From Thiotrichaceae bacterium UBA7359 (GTDB lineage: Bacteria; Pseudomonadota; Gammaproteobacteria; Eutrophobiales; Eutrophobiaceae): 9,033 nt of DNA. Below the pieces are notes generated by a model. The model did no database searches, was not told the origin of the DNA, and saw only the letters and a program-made list of their open reading frames with translations. Shown piece after piece: positions 1 to 5,960 of this stretch (position 1 is the first letter of the stretch; each line of letters starts with the position of its first letter). The position numbers and the translations under genes are program-made. Location of the stretch: NCBI GenBank assembly GCA_905182825.1, contig CAJJDJ010000106.1, forward strand, positions 1-9,033, written 5' to 3'.

Positions 1-644
1 TACACAAAGGTTTGATGCCAGCCGATTATGAAACAAGCTGGCCCGAAGTCTGGAAACATGCTTCAGCCTGGGATATTGGAAAAGCAGCAAAAGATTGGCC
101 GGAAATAAATTTCATTATTTATCATGCTTGCCTACGACCTGCTTTTGAATTACCAGATAAAGCACTAGCGGAGTTTGAAGCCACTGGCGAAATAAAATGG
201 GCTAGCGATTTAGCGCACATACCGGAAGAATATGGTGTTGACAATGTCTATGCTGATTTAGGAACTTGTTTTGCTAATTCAGCAACGGCCAACCCACGCT
301 TTGCAGCAGCTTTATTAGGAACTCTTATAAAAGGTCTTGGTGATGATCATGTCGTATGGGGAACAGATTCTGTTTGGTATGGCTCGCCTCAATGGCAGAT
401 TGAAGCTTTGCGCCGATTAGAGATCCCAGAAGATATGCAAATGAAACATGGGTTTGCTCCATTAGGTCCAGCAGATGGGGCCGTAAAAAACAAGATCTTT
501 GGGTTGAATACAGCAAAGCTTTATAAGCTTGATCCTAACTTGGTAATGCAAGCATTTAAAAATGATGTCATTACAGACTTAAAGCAAGAATTCACTAATA
601 ATAATAAGCTCCGAGATAATGAACGTTACGGATACATAGTTTAA
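1..644 (+). CDS. Amidohydrolase-2 family metal-dependent hydrolase, C-terminal part (5' end outside window)
   Basis: The reading frame is open to the left edge: the codons before the first ATG (position 15) read His-Lys-Gly-Leu, so the start lies upstream and about 214 C-terminal residues are visible. The visible part resembles the C-terminal half of the amidohydrolase-2 (PF04909) TIM barrel, whose members hydrolyse or decarboxylate small, often cyclic, organic acids using a bound metal. Two landmarks support this. A strand ends in IIYHACLRP, whose His (codon 123-125) fits a conserved metal or active-site His. A later strand, VVWGTDSVWYG, carries the Asp (codon 366-368) expected at the last beta strand as catalytic base or metal ligand. 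No signal peptide can be judged. It is the first visible gene of a three-gene + strand unit, ending 25 bases before the flavin oxidoreductase. The family call is fairly firm; the substrate is unknown. Confidence 0.8.
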   Translation, partial: HKGLMPADYETSWPEVWKHASAWDIGKAAKDWPEINFIIYHACLRPAFELPDKALAEFEATGEIKWASDLAHIPEEYGVDNVYADLGTCFANSATANPRFAAALLGTLIKGLGDDHVVWGTDSVWYGSPQWQIEALRRLEIPEDMQMKHGFAPLGPADGAVKNKIFGLNTAKLYKLDPNLVMQAFKNDVITDLKQEFTNNNKLRDNERYGYIV

Positions 645-658
645 CATTAAACATAGAT

Positions 659-664
659 AGGAGG
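659..664 (+). promoter_or_regulatory. Strong ribosome binding site fixing a GTG start
   Basis: AGGAGG lies five bases before the GTG at 670. It is the clearest Shine-Dalgarno sequence in the window. It decides for the GTG start over the in-frame ATG at 724, which has no comparable site. Confidence 0.75.
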
Positions 665-669
665 CCTTT

Positions 670-1641
670 GTGTTTGAAGTAAATTCATCAGCACCCATTG
701 AATCTGGAAACGGATTTAAACGCATGTTTGTTGAAAATAAATTGTCGCTAGGAATTTTTTTTCCACTTGAATCATTCGAGAGTGACATCCCAGAAATGAA
801 AGAACAAGAACGACTAGCTAAATTGACCGAAAAGTTAGGTTATGCAGCACTATGGTTCAGAGATGTACCATTGCGTGATCCAAGTTTTAATGACGTTGGT
901 CAAATCTTTGATGTGTGGGTTTATCTTAGTTGGATAGCCGCACAGACTAGAACTATTGCGCTTGCGACAGGTTCAGTTATTTTACCGATTCGGCATCCAA
1001 TACACACAGCTAAAGCTGCCGCGTCTATAGATCAATTGTCAAATGGTAGATTGGTGCTAGGAGTTGCCTCTGGAGACAGACCTGTTGAATTTCCTGCATT
1101 TAACATCAACATTGAAACAAGAGGCGAAAAGTTCAAAGATCATTTCAACGTGATGAAACAGGCTTTGGAAGAAAGTTTTCCGCATATCCAGAGTCAATCA
1201 TCAATATTAGAAGGTCTGGCGGATACGATTCCCAAAGCCGTTGGTAAATTACCGTTTCTGGTTACCGGAAATAGTCAACAGAGCTTAGCCTGGATAGCCG
1301 CTAATGCAGATGGTTGGATCACTTATCCAAGGCCAATCAGTCAGCAAGCGAATATAATTAAACAATGGCACGAAGAATTGAAAAAGCATGCAAATCAAGA
1401 ATTTAAACCGTTTGCTCAATCATTTTATATCGATTTAAGTGAAAATTCTGATGAAGCACCTACGCCAATACACCTTGGGTTTAGAAGTGGCACTAAAGCA
1501 TTGATTGATTTTTTAGAACAATGCCAGCTTGTCGGAGTAAACCATGTCGCCTTAAATCTTAAAATAGGCAAACGACCTGCTGAGGAAGTTATCGAAGAAA
1601 TTGGTGAAACTGTGCTGCCTAATTTTAGAATCAGTAGTTAA
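670..1641 (+). CDS. Luciferase-like (LLM class) flavin-dependent oxidoreductase, BA3436-type
   Basis: This is a 323-residue protein of the bacterial luciferase-like TIM-barrel superfamily, which uses reduced flavin (FMN or F420) for monooxygenation or hydride transfer. Visible landmarks are the N-terminal strand LSLGIFFPLE (about 25-34), the block LWFRDVPLRDPSFNDVGQ (61-78), TGSVILPIRHP (100-110), the superfamily signature DQLSNGRLVLGVASGDRP (120-137) and a later barrel strand FLVTGNSQQSLAWIA (196-210). The RDVPLRDPSF and SGDRPVEFPAF blocks are what I recall of the TIGR03571 'BA3436 family'; this is from memory, not a search. Length is near full for that group. There is no signal peptide, so it should be cytosolic. 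The neighbouring hydrolase and isomerase-like genes, each 25 bases away, suggest a shared pathway in which this enzyme does a redox or oxygenation step. Substrate and flavin type cannot be told from sequence. Confidence 0.87.
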   Translation: MFEVNSSAPIESGNGFKRMFVENKLSLGIFFPLESFESDIPEMKEQERLAKLTEKLGYAALWFRDVPLRDPSFNDVGQIFDVWVYLSWIAAQTRTIALATGSVILPIRHPIHTAKAAASIDQLSNGRLVLGVASGDRPVEFPAFNINIETRGEKFKDHFNVMKQALEESFPHIQSQSSILEGLADTIPKAVGKLPFLVTGNSQQSLAWIAANADGWITYPRPISQQANIIKQWHEELKKHANQEFKPFAQSFYIDLSENSDEAPTPIHLGFRSGTKALIDFLEQCQLVGVNHVALNLKIGKRPAEEVIEEIGETVLPNFRISS

Positions 1642-1666
1642 ATATTTATAAAAGAAGAGAAAAAAG

Positions 1667-2512
1667 ATGATTAATAAAATTTATGCTATGGATTTTGCTT
1701 TTTACAATACTCAAGGGGTCTATGATTTTGATACACAATGCGAAATGGTTAAAGAGATTGGCTATGATGGCATCCATCGTTCCATCTGGGACGGAACACG
1801 TTGGCAAACTGCAGATGTACTAGCCACAGTTAAAAAAAAGCATGGCCTTGATGCGACAGGTATTTATATTGTACTTGATTTAGATTATTCGATAGATCAC
1901 CCGCAGAATAGTGGCATTCTAACGTTATTGGATAATATCGAAGGGTGTACTCAAATAGATCTTTCTATACGGAGTGCTGGCAAAGGCATAACGTCGTCTT
2001 CTACACATGGAGATAAGCCTGTTACTGATTGGTTGAAACATGCTTTGAAAATATGTGAGCGACGGGGTATTGAAATACTTTTATATACCCACATCAAATT
2101 TTGGCTCGAGAAACATAGTGATGCAGTCCGTTTGTGTAAGAAAATCAACCATCCCAATCTTGGAATTGTTTTCACAAGCTTCCATTGGTATGCATTAGAA
2201 GGGGGTAGCCCAGTTCACGTTCTTAATGAGATTTATCCGTATTTACGCAAAGTACATTTGTCAGGTAGTCGTAAAAGTCCACTAGGATTCGCAGGTGTTG
2301 CCACAGTAGAACCGTTAGATGTTGGCGAATTAGATAATTTTGCGATTATTGGGGCCTTAAAAAACAAAGGTTACGAAGGTATGTTTGGGTATCTTGGCTG
2401 GGAAGAAGGGGGAGACCCTTATGTGAAACTGAAAAGATCACATGATGTACTTCGAAATATGATAAAGCGCGCCGATGAATATCCAAATTGGACAAATCAT
2501 GTGTCTGTTTAG
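1667..2512 (+). CDS. Sugar phosphate isomerase/epimerase-like TIM-barrel protein
   Basis: This 281-residue protein looks like the xylose isomerase-like TIM barrel family (PF01261, AP endonuclease 2 fold). These are usually metal-dependent isomerases, epimerases or lyases acting on sugars or sugar-like ketones. Landmarks are the N-terminal strand YAMDFAFYNT, MVKEIGYDGIH (28-37), ILLYTHIKFWLE (137-148), NLGIVFTSFHWYALEGG (164-180), KVHLSGSR (195-202) and the C-terminal GYLGWEEGGDP (241-251). His142, His173 and His197 are candidate metal ligands. The LYTH and FHW blocks recall a subgroup common in Planctomycetes (LYPH and CHW there) in which the usual Glu before the first His is Tyr, so the metal site is not the textbook one. 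The ATG at 1667 has a purine-rich GAAGAG about seven bases upstream. It is the last gene of the three-gene unit. The reaction is unknown. Confidence 0.78.
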   Translation: MINKIYAMDFAFYNTQGVYDFDTQCEMVKEIGYDGIHRSIWDGTRWQTADVLATVKKKHGLDATGIYIVLDLDYSIDHPQNSGILTLLDNIEGCTQIDLSIRSAGKGITSSSTHGDKPVTDWLKHALKICERRGIEILLYTHIKFWLEKHSDAVRLCKKINHPNLGIVFTSFHWYALEGGSPVHVLNEIYPYLRKVHLSGSRKSPLGFAGVATVEPLDVGELDNFAIIGALKNKGYEGMFGYLGWEEGGDPYVKLKRSHDVLRNMIKRADEYPNWTNHVSV

Positions 2513-2531
2513 ACTAATACAAAGACAGACA
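2502..2531. repeat. Inverted repeat across the stop codon of the isomerase-like gene
   Basis: TGTCTGT (2502-2508) pairs with ACAGACA (2525-2531) around a 16-base loop that contains the TAG stop codon. There is no T-run after it, so it is not a terminator by itself. It could protect the 3' end of the message or be chance. Confidence 0.4.
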
Positions 2532-2598
2532 TCCATTGGTCAATCACCAGTAAGATGAGAAAAAAGATCTCAGAAGTAATATCAATTTTACTTGTTAT

Positions 2599-2620
2599 AA
2601 ACATGTTTCATGTTTTTTTT
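2599..2620 (+). terminator. Candidate rho-independent terminator after the three-gene unit
   Basis: AAACATG (2599-2605), a TTT loop and CATGTTT (2609-2615) form a perfect seven-base stem followed directly by five more T residues (2616-2620). The layout is that of an intrinsic terminator and it lies 87 bases after the isomerase stop codon. The stem has only two G-C pairs, so it would be weak. Confidence 0.45.
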
Positions 2621-2776
2621 CAACGAAAGCAATAAGTTTGATGCAAATTCGAGAATGTACACTGAATGATTGATAGCCAAAATAATGGTGTCTTTATTAA
2701 TACTATTACTTATTAGTGCAGGTATTTTTGTAAATGATGATTTATTATGACGGTTAAAGACGAGTTACAATTCTGA
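2621..2776. other. Intergenic region before the RNA methyltransferase gene
   Basis: This is the rest of the 264-base gap after the isomerase-like gene. No open reading frame of note, RNA gene or repeat is visible. A promoter for the downstream gene is expected here. The only pair I can point to is TTGATA (2670-2675) with TATTAA (2695-2700), but their 19-base spacing is too long for confidence. Confidence 0.35.
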
Positions 2777-3244
2777 ATGTCACGAGTAAAGAAACTGAAA
2801 AATGATTACGGCTTTTTTGGAATTGGAATCCTGAATAACAGTGATGAAATAAATATAGGGACGCTATGGCGATCAGCATATTTGTTAGGTGCGAGCTTTA
2901 TATTTACCGTCAATAAAAAGCACAAGCATCAGGGAAGCGACATAACTAAAACATGGACTAGAATTCCATTGTATCACTTCAAGACATTTGATGAGTTAAA
3001 AGAACATTTGCCTTACTCAACTAGACTCGTAGCTATAGAAATGGCTGAAGCTGCGATACCGTTAAGCGAGTTTGAGCATCCAGATAGAGCCATATATTTA
3101 TTGGGAAATGAAATAAGCGGTTTGCCATCACAGATTTTGAAAGAGTGCCAATCTTTGATAAAGCTTCCAGGAGAGTATTCTTTAAATGTTGCTGTAGCTG
3201 GTAGTATTGTCATGTATGACAGAAATAATAAAGGTAGCGAATAA
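2777..3244 (+). CDS. TrmH/SpoU (SPOUT-class) RNA methyltransferase, small single-domain type
   Basis: This 155-residue protein has the three SpoU motifs of S-adenosylmethionine-dependent RNA 2'-O-ribose methyltransferases with a trefoil knot. Motif 1 is INIGTLWRSAYLLGA (25-39) with Asn26 and the catalytic-type Arg32. Motif 2 is YLLGNEISGLP (107-117). Motif 3 is IKLPGEYSLNVAVAGSIVMYD (128-148), where SLNVAVA forms the knot and cofactor site. It consists of the catalytic domain only, with no L30-like or other RNA-binding extension, so it probably works as a dimer. TrmL has a similar size, but motif 1 here (NIGTLWRSA) differs from TrmL's NTGNIIR pattern, so I do not assign that name. The ATG at 2777 has no good ribosome binding site. 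It stands alone, with gaps of 264 and 143 bases on either side. The target (tRNA or rRNA position) is unknown. Confidence 0.85.
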   Translation: MSRVKKLKNDYGFFGIGILNNSDEINIGTLWRSAYLLGASFIFTVNKKHKHQGSDITKTWTRIPLYHFKTFDELKEHLPYSTRLVAIEMAEAAIPLSEFEHPDRAIYLLGNEISGLPSQILKECQSLIKLPGEYSLNVAVAGSIVMYDRNNKGSE

Positions 3245-3387
3245 CTATAAAAGATAAATTAATGCTTTGAATGAATGCATAATGGCTCAGGTGATTAATT
3301 CATGAAAGATTGGAAACTGTACTGAATATCCAAGGATCGTTAGAATTGGACTGAAAATATAAATAAATTTGAGGTTTAAAAACAAGT

Positions 3388-4002
3388 ATGACTATATTGA
3401 CGTCATTTTCAGAAAAAGAATTTGAGCAAGTAGCTGGAGTACCAATAAAAGGCGAAGAAGAAGCACAAGTTTCAATGTTTATTGATTTTGTGCAAGAGGC
3501 AATACAATTTTGTTTTGTACAATCAGATATTGAAGGGACGGGATGCTCATTGAGATATTTATCTATTGATATTCATCCCTTCAAAGATATGGGTGACCTT
3601 TATGAGCTTGCCTACCTTGATTTTAATACGATACTTGAAACTCCTAAAGAGCCAAAAGAAACGGTTAAGGTTGAACTGCCTGTTATTGAAGAAGGTGTTG
3701 GGCGCATTAGTGAAGTTGCAAAAATATTGGGTATTCCTTCTAGTGAACCAGCGCATGCAATTTTAGCTTTTTTTAGAATACGCTTAGCCCACAAAGTACT
3801 AGAAAACACATTAGATTTTAACAGTATAAAAACTGTTATAAGAGGCACAAAAGATTCTATGACAGTATTAAAAAAGAAAGGCCTGCACCCAGAAAATATG
3901 GGTGGAGTTTTGGACACACAAGAAACAGTAAGAATGAGTGAGGTATGGGGATTGGAAAATGATCCTCCGGAAGAGATGCCACAGTTTTTTATATTTGATT
4001 AA
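3388..4002 (+). CDS. Hypothetical protein of 204 residues, family not recognised
   Basis: I do not recognise this protein. It looks like a soluble, acidic, mixed alpha/beta protein with no signal peptide, membrane segment or familiar catalytic motif. The N-terminal half (to about residue 85) ends in a segment rich in hydrophobic and acidic residues, LYELAYLDFNTI. A charged linker, PKEPKETVKVELP (about 86-98), joins it to a C-terminal part that starts with a helix-like stretch, VGRISEVAKILGI. That part contains AHAILAFFRIRLAHKVLE and ends in DPPEEMPQFFIFD. The two-part layout could mean two small domains. The ATG at 3388 follows GAGG (3371-3374) at a long 13-base spacing. A TATAAA hexamer at 3358-3363 could be its -10 box, but no good -35 is visible. 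Codon use matches the neighbours and the frame is clean, so it is likely a real gene. It converges on epmB. Confidence 0.65.
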   Translation: MTILTSFSEKEFEQVAGVPIKGEEEAQVSMFIDFVQEAIQFCFVQSDIEGTGCSLRYLSIDIHPFKDMGDLYELAYLDFNTILETPKEPKETVKVELPVIEEGVGRISEVAKILGIPSSEPAHAILAFFRIRLAHKVLENTLDFNSIKTVIRGTKDSMTVLKKKGLHPENMGGVLDTQETVRMSEVWGLENDPPEEMPQFFIFD

Positions 4003-4058
4003 TTCATAGAATTATAAGAAATATAGTTCATATCAAAAAGTAGATTGTAAGATTGGCT

Positions 4059-4081
4059 AAAAAAACCTTAAGACTCTTAAG
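4059..4081 (-). terminator. Candidate rho-independent terminator of epmB
   Basis: Read on the - strand, CTTAAG, loop AGT and CTTAAG form a six-base stem, followed by a G and seven T residues (the A-run at 4059-4065 on the + strand). It lies about 60 bases after the epmB stop codon. The stem is AT-rich, but the T-run is long and correctly placed. Confidence 0.55.
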
Positions 4082-4141
4082 CATCAAGAGAGAGGGACGC
4101 CTCGTACATGCTTGATGGACGACCACATTAAGTTTTTCTTT
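4076..4141 (+). terminator. Nested hairpin with T-run, candidate + strand terminator of the 204-residue gene
   Basis: CATCAAG (4082-4088) pairs with CTTGATG (4111-4117). Inside it, GAGG (4092-4095) pairs with CCTC (4100-4103). Outside it, CTTAA (4076-4080) can pair with TTAAG (4128-4132), and then comes TTTTTCTTT (4133-4141), which overlaps the last codon positions of epmB. The outer arm is shared with the epmB terminator, so the element could stop transcription from both sides. The structure is clear in sequence; the function is inferred from its place between convergent genes. Confidence 0.5.
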
Positions 4142-5132
4142 AGACTTGATTTGTAATTGGTGTCTTGCTCGCGGTGCCAATCTCTTCCTTTACTAATTTA
4201 GGAATTAGATAGCCAGAGACTCTATCCTGCATATCATTTATCAACTCTTGAGCTTGCTTAATTGGCACATCATAGTGTGCTCCACCAGCAATAGGATCCA
4301 ACATATGCAGGTAGTAGGGCACAACATTATTCTCAACAAGACGTTCCGACAGATGAATTAATGTTTTAACAGAATCATTAATGCCTTTTAATAGCACCGA
4401 TTGATTTAAAACTAGTATGCCAAATTCTTGTAGTCGTTTAATAGCCAATGAAACTGTATTGTCTAGTTCGTTGGCATGATTAGTATGTATAACGAAGATT
4501 ATCGACTGACCATTGCCAGTTATTTTATTAAGTAATGTAGTAGTTATGCGCGCAGGTAGTACAACAGGCAGCCTTGTATGAAAACGTATCCGTTTTATGT
4601 GTTTAATTGTTGCAAGTGATGAACACAATTTTCCTAAACGACGATCTGATAGCGTTAGAGGGTCCCCTCCGCTGAGTATCACTTCTTCAATACTTGAATC
4701 ATTCTTGATGTGTTCTACCGATGCTTGCCAATGTTTACTTGTTGCAGATGACTCCTGATAAGGATAATGTCTTCTGAAGCAGTAGCGACAGTGCACAGCA
4801 CATGCACCTGTTGTAATTAGCAAAACACGACTATTATACTTTTGTAATAAACCTTGTTCAGGTTGAATATTTAATTCAGCTAAAGGATCATTAATGAAAC
4901 CAATTACTTCATCTTCTTCAGCCTTATATGGAAATATTTGTCGCAAGATGGGATCATTTGGATCATTCTTTTTAATCCGTTTGGCGAAAGCATGGGGCAC
5001 CTTGACAGGAAACTGAGTTATTGCTTGTCGGCTATAACCGATCAAACTAGGCCCTAAACCGACAAATTCAAGTAAATCAGCGGGATGTCGTATTGATTGT
5101 GCTAGTTGTTTTTGCCAAGATAAAGACTGCAT
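4140..5132 (-). CDS. epmB: EF-P beta-lysylation protein EpmB, lysine 2,3-aminomutase (radical SAM, PLP)
   Basis: EpmB converts (S)-alpha-lysine to (R)-beta-lysine, the substrate that EpmA loads onto elongation factor P. The protein has 330 residues, close to the 342 of E. coli EpmB (formerly YjeK). The radical SAM cluster motif CxxxCxxC is present as Cys111, Cys115 and Cys118 (CAVHCRYCFRRHYPY). It is followed by the SAM-binding SGGDPLTLSD (154-163), FHTRLPVVLPARIT (184-197) and YYLHMLDPIAGGAHYDVP (273-290). Lys323 in SKTP near the C-terminus sits where the aminomutase family binds pyridoxal phosphate. The zinc-binding tail of clostridial lysine 2,3-aminomutases is absent, as is usual for EpmB. 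The N-terminus (SWQKQLAQSIRHPADLL) matches the family, which supports the ATG at 5132; a modest GGAACC site lies nine bases upstream. It is transcribed divergently from efp, the same arrangement as in E. coli. Confidence 0.95.
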   Translation of the reverse strand: MQSLSWQKQLAQSIRHPADLLEFVGLGPSLIGYSRQAITQFPVKVPHAFAKRIKKNDPNDPILRQIFPYKAEEDEVIGFINDPLAELNIQPEQGLLQKYNSRVLLITTGACAVHCRYCFRRHYPYQESSATSKHWQASVEHIKNDSSIEEVILSGGDPLTLSDRRLGKLCSSLATIKHIKRIRFHTRLPVVLPARITTTLLNKITGNGQSIIFVIHTNHANELDNTVSLAIKRLQEFGILVLNQSVLLKGINDSVKTLIHLSERLVENNVVPYYLHMLDPIAGGAHYDVPIKQAQELINDMQDRVSGYLIPKLVKEEIGTASKTPITNQV

Positions 5133-5324
5133 TATTAATTAGGTTCCATGTATGATATTTCCCTTTTAGAGAGTGTGGTGATTTTTAGTGCTCCTTAGAT
5201 TATGGCTAAAGTAGGTTCAACATGCCTATTCATCTATATAAACTGAGAAATCTAATTACTTAGCTTACTACAGCAGCGTTTATAACATTCTTATATGTAA
5301 TAACTATATTTGAAAGAGGACAAA
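5133..5324. promoter_or_regulatory. Divergent promoter region between epmB and efp
   Basis: These 192 bases separate two divergent genes and must hold the promoters of both. On the efp side TATAAC (5281-5286) is a good -10 hexamer, but no convincing -35 is found 16-18 bases upstream. On the epmB side nothing stands out. No operator palindrome or riboswitch-like fold was seen. Confidence 0.45.
5315..5320 (+). promoter_or_regulatory. Ribosome binding site deciding the efp start
   Basis: AGAGGA lies four bases before the ATG at 5325. An in-frame TTG at 5310 would add five residues, but the site lies inside that extension, so translation should begin at 5325. Confidence 0.8.
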
Positions 5325-5894
5325 ATGGCGACTTATAGCACCAACGAGTTCAAATCAGGTCTTAAAATAATGATTGAGAATGATCCATGTTCAATTATTG
5401 ATAATGAGTTTGTTAAGCCGGGCAAAGGACAAGCATTTAACCGGGTTAAGATGCGTAATCTCAAAACAGGGCGAGTACTTGAGAAAACATATAAGTCAGG
5501 TGAATCTGTTGAAGGTGCCGATGTGGTCGACCTAGATCTACAATATCTATATAACGATGGTGAGATGTGGCATTTCATGAACAAAGATAGCTATGAACAA
5601 TGTGAGGCGGATGCAAACGCTGTTGGTGATGCAAAGAAATGGATTATAGGTGAAGAAATGTGTCTTGTTACCCTTTGGAATGACGTACCATTGTCAGTTG
5701 CAGCACCAAATTTTGTTGTATTAGAGGTGATCGAAACTGATCCAGGTCTAAAAGGTGATACTGCACAAGGCGGTTCAAAGCCTGCGACGCTTAAGACAGG
5801 AGCTGTCGTGAAAGTCCCACTTTTTGTTGATAATGGCGATCTCTTAAAAATTGATACGCGAATTGGCGAGTATATTAGTCGTGCAAAAGAATAA
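5325..5894 (+). CDS. efp: Elongation factor P
   Basis: EF-P binds the ribosome between the P and E sites and promotes peptide bond formation when it stalls on consecutive prolines. From the ATG at 5325 the protein has 189 residues, against 188 in E. coli, and begins MATYSTNEFKSGLKIM, as the family does. The three-domain layout is complete: an N-terminal KOW-like domain (about 1-65), then two OB-fold domains. The modification loop reads VKPGKGQAF with Lys34 at the tip, the residue beta-lysylated by EpmA. TDPGLKGDTA (about 140-149), ATLKTGAVVKVPLFV and the C-terminal signature KIDTRIGEYISR are all present. The flanking epmB (divergent) and epmA (66 bases downstream) encode its modification enzymes, which supports the lysylated type of EF-P rather than the rhamnosylated (arginine) type. 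Identity is secure. Confidence 0.97.
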   Translation: MATYSTNEFKSGLKIMIENDPCSIIDNEFVKPGKGQAFNRVKMRNLKTGRVLEKTYKSGESVEGADVVDLDLQYLYNDGEMWHFMNKDSYEQCEADANAVGDAKKWIIGEEMCLVTLWNDVPLSVAAPNFVVLEVIETDPGLKGDTAQGGSKPATLKTGAVVKVPLFVDNGDLLKIDTRIGEYISRAKE

Positions 5895-5919
5895 ATAAAT
5901 AACATGTTTTTCATAGTTA

Positions 5920-5948
5920 TTGAGTCGTTTCAAATTCCAATTTATACA
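5920..5948 (+). promoter_or_regulatory. Candidate sigma-70 promoter of epmA
   Basis: TTGAGT (5920-5925) and TATACA (5943-5948) are separated by exactly 17 bases and each matches four of six consensus positions. Transcription would start near 5955, only about six bases before the epmA ATG. epmA could also be read through from efp, as no terminator with a T-run separates them. Confidence 0.35.
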
Positions 5949-5960
5949 TTGTAGCCACAT

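Noticed and set aside
2556..2572. TGAGA / TCTCA hairpin before the candidate terminator at 2599
   Set aside because: It is a five-base stem with a seven-base purine loop and no T-run, too weak to call.
3245..3387. Short reading frames between the methyltransferase and the 204-residue gene
   Set aside because: The frames opened by the ATGs here are only a few codons long and have no ribosome binding sites. I see no small gene.
3612..3917. 101-codon reading frame on the - strand inside the 204-residue gene
   Set aside because: It is a shadow of the + strand gene, with no ribosome binding site and an unlikely low-complexity composition.
5310..5324. TTG start that would lengthen EF-P by five residues
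   Set aside because: The Shine-Dalgarno AGAGGA at 5315-5320 lies inside this extension and points to the ATG at 5325, which also gives the family's usual N-terminus.
5591..5914. 107-codon reading frame on the - strand over efp
   Set aside because: It is antisense to a securely identified, conserved gene and resembles no protein family.
5898..5921. Hairpin AATAACATG / CAT-A-GTTATT after efp as a terminator
   Set aside because: The stem has one bulge and almost no G-C pairs, its T residues are in the loop, and no T-run follows. It overlaps the candidate epmA promoter by two bases.
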